Below, piece after piece: positions 30,559 through 38,140 of a stretch of 38,334 bases of DNA. A program made the position numbers and the translations under genes. The notes under the pieces were generated by a model, which was not told the DNA's origin, searched no databases, and saw only the letters and a list, made by a program, of their open reading frames with translations. The stretch's first letter is position 1, and each line of letters begins with the position of its first letter. The stretch comes from a virus. The DNA lies in the IMG/VR virus record IMGVR_UViG_3300027028_000014, positions 1 through 38,334 of that record; one strand, given 5' to 3'.

Positions 30559-30936
30559 ATGAAAAATTATATATCAAATCCAAGCAATGAACAGGTCAAA
30601 AAATGGCTTGACCAATATCCTGACTTGAAATTCATTAAGTCTGAATGTGGGACTAAGATTATTTGGGTAAAACCTTTTCATTACATTGGTTCTATGTTTT
30701 TGAAATTGTATCAGGAAATTAATCAGTTTTATGCCCGTCAGGACTTGATTGGTGGCGGTGACTTGATACTCAAGAACCTCGCAATAGGAGGTCATTCGGA
30801 CTTTCAAAATAAGCAAGGCGAAGACTATACATTGGCGTGTAAAAGTGCTATTGCTTTTTTTCCGATGCCGGAGATGAGTACGGGAGACGCATCAGACTTG
30901 TTGAAAGACATGCAATTGCCCGGCAAGACGAAATAG
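30559..30936 (+). CDS. Tail assembly chaperone, frame-0 product
   Basis: 125 aa, mixed helical, placed between the tube and baseplate genes. It contains a T TTT TTT slippery heptamer at codons 99-101 (GCT TTT TTT CCG). Ribosomes that do not shift stop at 30936 and make this product; those that shift -1 continue into the overlapping frame ending at 31064. Tail phages commonly make such short and long chaperones that load onto the tape measure. Here the tape measure is encoded about 14 kb away on the other strand. Confidence 0.65.
   Translation: MKNYISNPSNEQVKKWLDQYPDLKFIKSECGTKIIWVKPFHYIGSMFLKLYQEINQFYARQDLIGGGDLILKNLAIGGHSDFQNKQGEDYTLACKSAIAFFPMPEMSTGDASDLLKDMQLPGKTK
30855..30861 (+). promoter_or_regulatory. 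-1 programmed frameshift heptamer T TTT TTT
   Basis: Seven T residues are in the correct phase (GC[T TTT TTT]CCG) of the chaperone gene. The -1 frame that follows is open for 67 codons up to the stop at 31062-31064, while the frame-0 stop lies at 30934-30936. This is the classic arrangement for tail-assembly chaperones (gp41/gp42-like in Mu). Confidence 0.7.
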
Positions 30937-31064
30937 ACCAAAATAGAAAATTTAAGGATGCGGTGATTAGCTATCATTATAAGATAGCCGACCCAAGCGA
31001 GCTGCCTGTCGATGTTTATTATAAACTGTGGTATGCTTACGCATACTTCAACAAAGGAAAATAG
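30861..31064 (+). CDS. -1 frame extension of the tail assembly chaperone
   Basis: This segment has no good start of its own and is expressed through the slip at 30855-30861; the fused product would be 168 aa (101 frame-0 codons plus 67). The extension (NRKFKDAVISYHYKIADPSE, then YYKLWYAYAYFNKGK) is well-formed protein sequence, not random translation, which supports the frameshift. Confidence 0.65.
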   Translation, partial: SDAGDEYGRRIRLVERHAIARQDEIDQNRKFKDAVISYHYKIADPSELPVDVYYKLWYAYAYFNKGK

Positions 31065-31087
31065 AGCAGCTTAACGGCTGCTTTTTT
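31065..31087 (+). terminator. Terminator after the chaperone frames
   Basis: AGCAGC (31065-31070) pairs with GCTGCT (31077-31082) over TTAACG, followed by TTTTTT. Immediately after the -1 frame stop and 3 bp before the next ATG; may reduce downstream transcript or act on translation. Confidence 0.6.
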
Positions 31088-31090
31088 ATT

Positions 31091-31663
31091 ATGTCTCAAT
31101 TTTTACCACAAGCACTTACACCTAACGATAGTGACATTTACACTGATAAAAGAGTAAATGTCAAGTTCCCTATTTTTTGGGAGAATATAAAATATAAGGT
31201 TAAAGTTGATGGTGAAGTAAAGGAGGTGAGGCTTTTTGAAGAATTGCCTTTGGACTCAAGCAATGGGTTGGATGGTTGGCTCATGCCTCCATCATCTATG
31301 ATTACAAGGGTAATTAAAAAGTCTAAGTTAATCAAAACGCCTATCAATGGTGGAGGCTCGGTGGTCATCGAAAGTTTTGGTTATGATGTCACCAGTGTTA
31401 CCATCGTCGGTACAATGGTGAACTCTAAGGAGTTCAATAAGCCGGAAGACCAATTGCGCTATTTGAACCTCATTGAACGAGCGATGACAGCCACCTCATT
31501 CGTTATCGGGGCAGAGCAATTGGAATGGAAAGGTATTTATAGGTTGGCGATAGAAACGATTGAGACGATAGATAAGCCGGGCGAGTTGCATAGTACTGAC
31601 TTTGTGATAAGGGGCATAGCTGACATCCCGGTTGAATTGAGAACTATACCAGAGGGCATATAA
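31091..31663 (+). CDS. Baseplate/tail protein (DUF6046-like), probable
   Basis: 190 aa from the ATG at 31091; the longer open frame from 31028 lies inside the chaperone extension and terminator and is rejected. Beta-rich (VNVKFPIFWENIKYKVKVDG, then VVIESFGYDVTSVTIVGTMV). In Bacteroidetes Mu-like phages a protein of this type precedes the LysM-type baseplate protein; I call it by position and pattern only. It overlaps the next gene by one base (TAATG). Confidence 0.5.
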   Translation: MSQFLPQALTPNDSDIYTDKRVNVKFPIFWENIKYKVKVDGEVKEVRLFEELPLDSSNGLDGWLMPPSSMITRVIKKSKLIKTPINGGGSVVIESFGYDVTSVTIVGTMVNSKEFNKPEDQLRYLNLIERAMTATSFVIGAEQLEWKGIYRLAIETIETIDKPGELHSTDFVIRGIADIPVELRTIPEGI

Positions 31664-32094
31664 TGGCAAGACCGTCAGATAAATATTATATCCAAGTCGA
31701 GCGTGGGCAGTCAATTGAGGATGTCTCCATACAAGAGTATGGTGGGTTTGAAGCTGCCGGACTGATTTGGTGCGATAACCAGCTTGAGCCGGATTCTATT
31801 TTGAAGACGGGGCAAGTGCTTTGTATTCGGAAGCAGCTACCTGATTCACTTGGTTTCTTACAGGAGTTTCGTGATTTTTTTGCAGAACGAAAGGAGCGCG
31901 AATGTAGGGTCGTCAATTGTGGCGATTGGTGTAATTATGAAAATATTTGTGATGATGCCGGAGAGGTGATTTGTGATGATAGTGGATGTCCTATTGTCGT
32001 CACGGTTTGGAATGATAACAGGTGCATGATTACCGATATGTCGGGGCAACCTATTACTTGGAACAACGAACATATATATTATTATGGCAATTAA
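31663..32094 (+). CDS. LysM-like tail/baseplate protein (gpX-like)
   Basis: 143 aa. Residues 5-60 have a LysM/tail-protein-X pattern (VERGQSIEDVSIQEYG, then LIWCDNQLEPDSILKTGQVLCI). The C-terminal half is Cys/Asp-rich (CGDWCNYENICDDAGEVICD) with likely metal- or disulphide-stabilised loops. Such proteins bind peptidoglycan or lock the tail tip to the baseplate hub. Overlaps the following gene by 11 bp. Confidence 0.65.
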   Translation: MARPSDKYYIQVERGQSIEDVSIQEYGGFEAAGLIWCDNQLEPDSILKTGQVLCIRKQLPDSLGFLQEFRDFFAERKERECRVVNCGDWCNYENICDDAGEVICDDSGCPIVVTVWNDNRCMITDMSGQPITWNNEHIYYYGN

Positions 32095-33700
32095 TATCAA
32101 GGAACTTTTCGATAATTCATTTTTGAAACCTAATCCCACGGATAGATTTTTCATTTGTCGCATTGAAGATAATGAACTTGGTCATTATACTTTTGAAAAT
32201 TTATTGCAGTGTATTTTGGCTGAAATTCAGCCGGGTGACGGAGGTGCTGCACCTTTAGATATAAAGGCGTTAACGGCTTTGAATTTAGGTGCGGAAAAAC
32301 CTGATGGTGAATGGTGTATTGCCATTCAATCACCTGATAGCAATGCTCCTAAGCTTATTACGGTAGAGCAATTTTTGGAATGCTATGGCGGTGGTGATAC
32401 TGAGGTATCGTTGGTTTTCCCGGAAGGGAAGCCGGGCGAAAATGCCCTACTACCTTTCGTCGATGCAGGTGTGAATGGTAGCGTGTCGCTCGATGCGCTG
32501 GCTGCTTGCATCAATAAGCCCGTCATTACGTCGGTCACGCCGCAGGTATGGTGTCCGGGCGAAAGCGGCGAGGTGAAGCTGCGTGGCTTCTGTTTCGCAC
32601 CCGGCGCGACGGTGGATGTCTTGAACGGCATCGGCGGCGGCGCGCCAGTGCTGACCATTACCGAGATTACCAGTAATTGCATCACGGCAACGCTCGATGT
32701 GCCGCAATCTGCCGGGCTATTGGATTATGATTTCGCGGTGACGAATCCGAGTGGAGCGGCTTATATTTCTCCTGGGATTTCGGTGGTTTCTGCGGAAGAT
32801 AAGGTGAGCGATGAGTTAGTGATTATCGAGAAGCCTGAGGAAGATGCGATGTTTCTTTTTGAGGGTGGAAATGCGGCGAGCGTGGCGAATGTGAGGAATT
32901 GTTTTGAAAAGATGGTAATTAAGTCTGTTGAGCCTAATTTGGTGTGTGAAGGCGAAACTGTTGATTTGATTGTGAGAGGAAGTTGTATTAATTCTAACAA
33001 TATAGAAATTTTAATGATTGGTGGTGGAATACCGGTAGGTGGTTTTACGGTGAATAGTATTTCAGCGCAATCAATTTGGGGTTTTCGCGCAAATGTAACT
33101 ATTCCAGTCGGGAATTCATTCAATTATCTATTTGGGATTAGAGTGATTGATAATGATTTTCCAGACATCTCACGATGGGGAGTTTGCGAAAATGCTGTGA
33201 GAGTTCTCATCAATCAATCAGTCAATGTAAGCGATGAGATTCACTTGAATCAAGTGACCGAAAACAACGGCACATTCAGCTTTTCTGGACCTCGCTACGG
33301 TTCAGCACACTCGAAGAAGGGGTTTGTGAAGGGTGATTTTACTTTAAAATTTACGGCTGAAAACAATCCATATATCAAGGCTGGATTAGTCGCTGACCGT
33401 TCCGGCAATGGCGCGAATAGTCATTTTCCGCACTTCTTGGTCATTGGTAATGATATTAGAATTTATTATGATGATATGTCATGGAATCAATGGGTATGGC
33501 GCAATGCGACTGGCAATGCCGGAAGCCCTGACCTGGCGATGCAATATGATAGTGCTGCGGAGCGATTGGATTTCTTGGTTAATTCAGTTGTTGTGTATTC
33601 TCATTTTGGGTTTTATCAGCGTACTATATATCCGTATTTTGGGCTTCGTCGAGGTCGGGTAGGTTCACCGCTTATGACTGGTTATATTGATACATTATAA
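32084..33700 (+). CDS. IPT/TIG- and lectin-domain baseplate adhesin
   Basis: 538 aa, no signal peptide. After a ~130-residue N-terminal region come two IPT/TIG-like Ig domains (about 145-240, starting KPVITSVTPQVWCPG; about 280-385, starting MVIKSVEPNLVCEG), then a C-terminal ~150-residue beta sandwich resembling a laminin-G/concanavalin-type lectin domain (segments GDFTLKFTAENNPYIKAGLV and DIRIYYDDMSWNQWVW). This is the most likely receptor-binding protein, as no other tail fibre is seen. The first Ig domain (about 32440-32770) is visibly G+C-richer than its flanks, pointing to domain exchange. Confidence 0.65.
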   Translation: MAINIKELFDNSFLKPNPTDRFFICRIEDNELGHYTFENLLQCILAEIQPGDGGAAPLDIKALTALNLGAEKPDGEWCIAIQSPDSNAPKLITVEQFLECYGGGDTEVSLVFPEGKPGENALLPFVDAGVNGSVSLDALAACINKPVITSVTPQVWCPGESGEVKLRGFCFAPGATVDVLNGIGGGAPVLTITEITSNCITATLDVPQSAGLLDYDFAVTNPSGAAYISPGISVVSAEDKVSDELVIIEKPEEDAMFLFEGGNAASVANVRNCFEKMVIKSVEPNLVCEGETVDLIVRGSCINSNNIEILMIGGGIPVGGFTVNSISAQSIWGFRANVTIPVGNSFNYLFGIRVIDNDFPDISRWGVCENAVRVLINQSVNVSDEIHLNQVTENNGTFSFSGPRYGSAHSKKGFVKGDFTLKFTAENNPYIKAGLVADRSGNGANSHFPHFLVIGNDIRIYYDDMSWNQWVWRNATGNAGSPDLAMQYDSAAERLDFLVNSVVVYSHFGFYQRTIYPYFGLRRGRVGSPLMTGYIDTL

Positions 33701-34644
33701 TGCACAACATGACCTGCGACATACGGATTGGGGTGTTCCAATTCGATTTCGTCCATGCGGTAAGAATCCGTAAGTCATGGAAGAATCTCACCGACACGGC
33801 GGTGGTAGAGCTGCCGCGTAATTTGGCGTTGAATGGCGTCAATATCCGCGATCAGATACGGCGCGGCGATGAGGTGATTATCAATATGGGCTATGACTAT
33901 AATCATCGTGAGGTGTTCGTTGGTTATGTCCGTGAAGTAGAGCCGGGCGTTCCTGTTAAGATTCATTGCGAAGACAGCATGTGGCAGCTCAAGCAGACGA
34001 ATTATAAGCTGTCGTGGCGTGATGTGTCGCTTCAAGAGCTATTGGAGGCGATAATTACGCCATCGGGTTTTCTGTTTACATCCCTTGCCGATGCACAGCT
34101 CGGTCCGGTGCGCTTGCTGAAAGAACCGAGTGCGGCTAAGGTACTTCAGATGCTGAAGGAACGGTACGGCTTGGTGTCGTATTTTCGTGGGCGACGTCTC
34201 TTTGTAGGCTTTGCTTATTCGATTGAACCGGAGCGAATTGAGTTAGGATTTCAAAAAAACATTGTAAGGGAAAATTTGAAGTATAAACGTCGTGATGATA
34301 TTGAGTTGAAGATACGAGCTATTTCAATTCAGCCGGATGGCAATAAGATAGAGGAAGTCATCGGCTCTCAAACAGGCGAGAGCCACACGCTTCATTTTTA
34401 TGACCTCGACGCAGATTCTCTACGTGTAGAAGCACAGGAGCATGAGAAGCTGCTTAGAATAGACGGGTATCGCGGCACAGTGACCACTTTTGGAGTACCT
34501 TACGCAGAGCATGGGGATATTGTTGAACTGACTGATTGTGATTACCCGGAGCGAAGTGGGAGATACTTCATAGACGAAGTGTGGGAGCGTTTTGACAGTT
34601 TTGGGTATCGAAGGACGCTGCACATCGGGAGTAGAGTAGGTTGA
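33700..34644 (+). CDS. Baseplate hub protein (late control D-, Mu gpP-like)
   Basis: 314 aa. Starts in a TAATG overlap with the adhesin gene. Beta-rich N-terminus (FQFDFVHAVRIRKSWKNLTD), a helix-rich middle (SLQELLEAIITP, then VLQMLKERYGLVSYFRG), and a C-terminal beta part as in gpD/gp27 hub proteins that sit at the centre of the baseplate and hold the spike. Position between baseplate genes agrees. Followed by an inserted methyltransferase gene. Confidence 0.65.
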   Translation: MHNMTCDIRIGVFQFDFVHAVRIRKSWKNLTDTAVVELPRNLALNGVNIRDQIRRGDEVIINMGYDYNHREVFVGYVREVEPGVPVKIHCEDSMWQLKQTNYKLSWRDVSLQELLEAIITPSGFLFTSLADAQLGPVRLLKEPSAAKVLQMLKERYGLVSYFRGRRLFVGFAYSIEPERIELGFQKNIVRENLKYKRRDDIELKIRAISIQPDGNKIEEVIGSQTGESHTLHFYDLDADSLRVEAQEHEKLLRIDGYRGTVTTFGVPYAEHGDIVELTDCDYPERSGRYFIDEVWERFDSFGYRRTLHIGSRVG

Positions 34645-34672
34645 TTTTTTTGGTTTTTGAAATTGTGGAGAT

Positions 34673-35413
34673 ATGATATTGAGGAGACTTGGAAGGAAGA
34701 CCAAGATTGCAGGAAAGATACAAGCGTATTTTCCTGACCATTCCATGTACATTGAGCCATTTTTTGGCGCAGGTGGAATGTTTTTTAATAAGGAGCGAAT
34801 TCCTTATAACATATTAAATGATTACGATGATAATGTCGTAAATCTGTTTAATGTTTTGATGACTCAGGCGGATGAGTTTCGGGCATTACTTAAAATCATG
34901 CCTGTTCATTCTGATTTGTTCAAGACTTGGAAGCATGTTGATGAAACTGATGCGATTCGGATTGCCGTTAGATTTCTGTTTTACTCGAATTTCGGGTTTA
35001 TGGGGAAAGATACGACAATGACGCTTGGCAGGAGCAATACGAAGCGGATAGCTCTTGGTCGAATTGATGAGACGATTGATGCGCTGATGGGCTGTCAATT
35101 CTCGAATTATGATTTTAGAGAATTGTTCAAAAAAATCAGTTTCAAAAATCAACGTGAGCGTGATAAGGCTTTTATCTATTGTGATCCACCATATTTGGGT
35201 ACTGCGGATAATTATAGCAACTCATTTAGTTACCAGGACACGTCCGATTTGTTTGTTGTAATGATGTCACTTCGGATACGTTTTGCGATTTCAGAGTTTG
35301 CGAATCCGAAGGTTTTGGAGCTTGCCGAAGAGCATGGTTTGAACGTTGTAGAAATTGGAGAGCGTCAGGCACTCAAGGCAAGGAGGACAGAAATATTGAT
35401 AATGAATTATTAA
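34673..35413 (+). CDS. DNA adenine N6-methyltransferase (Dam/D12 type)
   Basis: 246 aa. AdoMet-binding motif I is EPFFGAGG (about 28-35) and catalytic motif IV is D171-P-P-Y174 (in YCDPPYLG), in the order of the Dam/D12 class. Length is slightly below the usual ~270. It should methylate adenine in a short target, probably to protect phage DNA from restriction. It is inserted within the baseplate genes, 28 bp after the hub gene and directly overlapping the next start (TAATG), so it looks like an acquired gene that has become part of the operon. Confidence 0.9.
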   Translation: MILRRLGRKTKIAGKIQAYFPDHSMYIEPFFGAGGMFFNKERIPYNILNDYDDNVVNLFNVLMTQADEFRALLKIMPVHSDLFKTWKHVDETDAIRIAVRFLFYSNFGFMGKDTTMTLGRSNTKRIALGRIDETIDALMGCQFSNYDFRELFKKISFKNQRERDKAFIYCDPPYLGTADNYSNSFSYQDTSDLFVVMMSLRIRFAISEFANPKVLELAEEHGLNVVEIGERQALKARRTEILIMNY

Positions 35414-36015
35414 TGGGAGATAATTTTAAAATATCGAATAACGCAAACCTTCTGGCTCATGCAGCCGGATACCATAAGTTACGTAAGCATATTTCAATAA
35501 CACATGTACTTGCAACTGTGTTGCGTGTAGATAGGGCAGAGGGAACATGTGATGTTGCTCCTGTGAATGACGAAGATGGTGTGATATATGATGTTCGGTT
35601 AGCTTCTGTTATTGATGGAAGTGGGAAAGGTGTTTTTATTTATCCTTCAGAGGAAACTCCCGTCATTGTTGGCATGATAGAAGGTGAGGAGACGAAGTAT
35701 TTTTTAGAGTCGGTATCTTGCTTCGATGCTGCTTCAATTGTCGCTCAAAATGGTTTTGAAGCGGCTTTGAGCGATGATGGAAAACTGGTTTTTAATGGTG
35801 GCGATAATGGGGCGTTGGTCAACATTGACCCATTAAAGCGCATATTGTGTGCGCTTGATGATAAGATAATCAGCATCATAAAGGCTATTCAGAATGCGCC
35901 TGTTGTTCCTACGGATGGAGGTGCGAGCTTTAAAGCGGCTTTAATTACTTCTCTTTTGAATGAGCTAATCCCGGTCAATAAAGCCGGGCTTGGCGATAAT
36001 GATATTTGTCACTGA
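35413..36015 (+). CDS. Baseplate spike/assembly protein (Mu gp45-, gpV-like)
   Basis: 200 aa. Residues ~30-120 form an OB-fold-like strand region (THVLATVLRVDRAEGTCDVA, then PVIVGMIEGEETKYFLE) typical of the gpV/gp45 spike base, followed by beta-helix-like repeats (FEAALSDDGKLVFNGGDNGA) and a helical C-terminus. It follows the methyltransferase, which separates it from its usual hub neighbour. Confidence 0.65.
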   Translation: MGDNFKISNNANLLAHAAGYHKLRKHISITHVLATVLRVDRAEGTCDVAPVNDEDGVIYDVRLASVIDGSGKGVFIYPSEETPVIVGMIEGEETKYFLESVSCFDAASIVAQNGFEAALSDDGKLVFNGGDNGALVNIDPLKRILCALDDKIISIIKAIQNAPVVPTDGGASFKAALITSLLNELIPVNKAGLGDNDICH

Positions 36016-36016
36016 T

Positions 36017-36349
36017 ATGGCAAGAATAACTGACACAAAAGATAATTGGGACATCCTGCTTGATGAGGATGGTGACTTGCTTGTTGAAAATGGTGATTTA
36101 GTCGCTGGTGATGCGACACAACAACATATCAAGCATATTTTAAAAGCTCACAAAGGAGAATTTAAATGGTGTCCTTTGCTTGGTGTTGGTATAGATGAAT
36201 ATGTTTGTTCAAATCATCTTCAAAGAAATCAATTGAAGAAAAAGGTACGTGCTAATTTGAAGTTGGCAGGGTATCATGTAGTTAAAATACACTTCGACGA
36301 AAACGGTGAGTTATGTGTCGAAGCCTATCCTATTTCAGATGGCAGATAA
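36017..36349 (+). CDS. Baseplate wedge protein, gp25/gpW-like (Mu gp46 position)
   Basis: 110 aa from the ATG at 36017; the upstream ATG at 35990 overlaps the preceding gene. The pattern of gp25-like proteins is present: DLLVENGDLVAGDATQQHIK, then LKAHKGEFKWCPLLGVGIDE, then a basic helix and a C-terminal strand. It forms part of the baseplate wedge with the J-like protein encoded next. Confidence 0.7.
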   Translation: MARITDTKDNWDILLDEDGDLLVENGDLVAGDATQQHIKHILKAHKGEFKWCPLLGVGIDEYVCSNHLQRNQLKKKVRANLKLAGYHVVKIHFDENGELCVEAYPISDGR

Positions 36350-37250
36350 TTTTGATATAGCTAAATATATATATGAGCAGGAAGCCCCTGACTTTGACAA
36401 TTTATTTGAAATAGGTGTTGAAGCTAAGGAGTGTGTTCAAGACATTTGTGACCAAATACTTGAAGAAAAAGAGAATGATGCAGACCTGTCATGCTTTACA
36501 TCAAGTGCAAAGCCTTCTTTATGGCGAGGACTGATAAAAGTTTTCGCTATTATTAGCTTCAAGATGCGTATTTGGTATGCAAAATATGAAGCCCGGTTGA
36601 TACAACGAGCGCGAGAGGCACAAATAATGACACCCGATTGGTTGTGCTTTATGGTTACGGAGCACTTTCAATTCGGTGATACTATTAGGTCTATTAATGG
36701 AGTATTACAATATGACGAGATTGATGAATCTAAGCGAATTGTCGGTCAGTGTGCTGTGTCGGAGGTCAATAATGCCAATGGATGCAGAACTCTTGTGAAA
36801 GTGAAGGGTTTAGATGGTGAAGCGTTGAGCGAGGAGGAGCTTGCTGCACTTAATACTTATTTGGCATGTATTAAGCCAGCCGGAACGACTGTTGAAGCTG
36901 TGAGCCTTAACAGTGATGTACTGAAGTTGTGTGCTGAAATTATATATGATGGTCTTATTCCGATAGTAGAGATGCGTCAGGAAGTTGAGCAATGTATCAA
37001 TGACTATCTTCTCAACCTGCCATTTGGAAATGGTGTATTTCGCCGTAATGAATTAATTAAGGCAATATGTACGAAAACTGGTGTTATTGACGTTAATATA
37101 TCGGAACTTTGTGCGAGTATCGCATATGATAATGTTCCTGCATATCAAGAGGTTGGACAGGATTACTTGACACGCTCTGGTTGTTTAGTCATAGATAACT
37201 ATTTTCCGTTATCGGACAAGATAACTTATACGCCTGCTGCCAACTGTTGA
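36339..37250 (+). CDS. Baseplate J-like protein (Mu gp47-like)
   Basis: 303 aa from the ATG at 36339, overlapping the gp25-like gene by 11 bp; the frame is open to 36306, but that start is less likely. Order and size fit baseplate J proteins (MTPDWLCFMVTEHFQFGD region, then VEQCINDYLLNLPFGNGVFRR near residue 230, which resembles the conserved C-terminal helix-turn). It follows a gp25-like gene as in all Mu- and P2-like baseplates. Confidence 0.7.
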   Translation: MADNFDIAKYIYEQEAPDFDNLFEIGVEAKECVQDICDQILEEKENDADLSCFTSSAKPSLWRGLIKVFAIISFKMRIWYAKYEARLIQRAREAQIMTPDWLCFMVTEHFQFGDTIRSINGVLQYDEIDESKRIVGQCAVSEVNNANGCRTLVKVKGLDGEALSEEELAALNTYLACIKPAGTTVEAVSLNSDVLKLCAEIIYDGLIPIVEMRQEVEQCINDYLLNLPFGNGVFRRNELIKAICTKTGVIDVNISELCASIAYDNVPAYQEVGQDYLTRSGCLVIDNYFPLSDKITYTPAANC

Positions 37251-37252
37251 TT

Positions 37253-37780
37253 ATGGATTTCAAATACATTTTAAGAAAAACATTGCCATCCGAATGGCAT
37301 AAAATAAAGATTTTAGCTTTTGCTAAAGTCTTGACTTCACATCTTGACAAAATTCAACGCGAGTATGATAGAGTGACGAGAGAGATTGAATTTTGTCATA
37401 TGTGGAGTCCTCAAGTGTGTGTCATTGAGGAGATGCTTCGCTGTAAATTTAAGTGTGATGGTATTTATATCAGTGATCCAACTCCTGACCCAAGAGTGTA
37501 TATTTTTTGGGATGAGGAAAGACAAAGCTGCCCAATAATATATTGGAACGAGGAAGGTGAGGAGTGTCCGTTTATAAAATGGTGTGAGGAGTATCAAAAT
37601 TCTTGCGACTTTATTGTAAATGTACCTTCCGAGTGCGAGCCATATCTGACACAAATTAAGGCGTTAGTTGAAAAGGTTAAACTGTTTGGCACTCAATTTT
37701 GTGTTGAGGTTTTTGAACAGGAAAATACTATCACCGGAAAATACACAGTTACCTCCCCCTCAGACATTAAAGTCTCTTAG
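37253..37780 (+). CDS. Tail protein I / Mu gp48-like protein
   Basis: 175 aa from the ATG at 37253 (a TTG two codons earlier, overlapping the previous stop, is possible). The N-terminal third is helical and basic (LPSEWHKIKILAFAKVLTSH), the middle is Cys- and aromatic-rich (CKFKCDGIYISDPTPD, then YWNEEGEECPF), the C-terminus helical. Last gene of the baseplate module, where Mu encodes gp48. No tail-fibre gene follows. Its 3' end is the first copy of the 194-bp-period repeat. Confidence 0.6.
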   Translation: MDFKYILRKTLPSEWHKIKILAFAKVLTSHLDKIQREYDRVTREIEFCHMWSPQVCVIEEMLRCKFKCDGIYISDPTPDPRVYIFWDEERQSCPIIYWNEEGEECPFIKWCEEYQNSCDFIVNVPSECEPYLTQIKALVEKVKLFGTQFCVEVFEQENTITGKYTVTSPSDIKVS

Positions 37781-38096
37781 ATGGTAAGACAATGCGTTAG
37801 GTGCGATTTTTCAATAAAACTATGGTGCTAAATTATACGAAAAATATTGTACACTTAAATTTATCAGGTTGTAGGGTCTGATGTAAGAGAGGTTGATTAG
37901 TTAGGATTTTATTACTTTCTCGTATTGCCCGAAAATAGACAGTTACCTTTCTTTTGTTTACGAAAGCGTCTTACATGACAGCATAATGCGTCAGGTGCAA
38001 TTTTTACATAGAACTATCATTATAAATTCTACGAAAAATACTTTTCACTTAAATTTATTAGGTCGTGAGGTGCAATGTAACGGATGTTGATTAGAT
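37736..38096. repeat. Two-copy diverged direct repeat, offset 194 bp, no net indel
   Basis: Copy 1 (about 37736-37902) and copy 2 (about 37930-38096) align without gaps at an offset of 194, for example GAAAATACACAGTTACC (37737) with GAAAATAGACAGTTACC (37931), AATGCG (37791/37985) and CACTTAAATTTAT (37852/38046). Copy 1 includes the last ~14 codons and stop of the gp48-like gene; in copy 2 the same frame has a TAG where the gene reads TAC, so it is a decayed duplicate. Both contain the xTxCACTTAA site also present at 148-157. Confidence 0.75.
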
Positions 38097-38140
38097 TTAG
38101 CTGTCTGTTTGTGACAGCATTTTTTGCTATAATTTTGATT
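37781..38140. other. Non-coding right end of the prophage
   Basis: 360 bp with no credible gene. It consists mostly of the 194-bp-period repeat. In Mu-like phages this end carries transposase-binding sites; the repeated CACTTAAATTTAT segments are the best candidates. The exact terminus was not found. Confidence 0.45.

Noticed and set aside
37781-38140. Mu-like invertible tail-fibre segment
   Set aside because: No recombinase of the Gin type and no fibre genes; the repeats are direct, not inverted.
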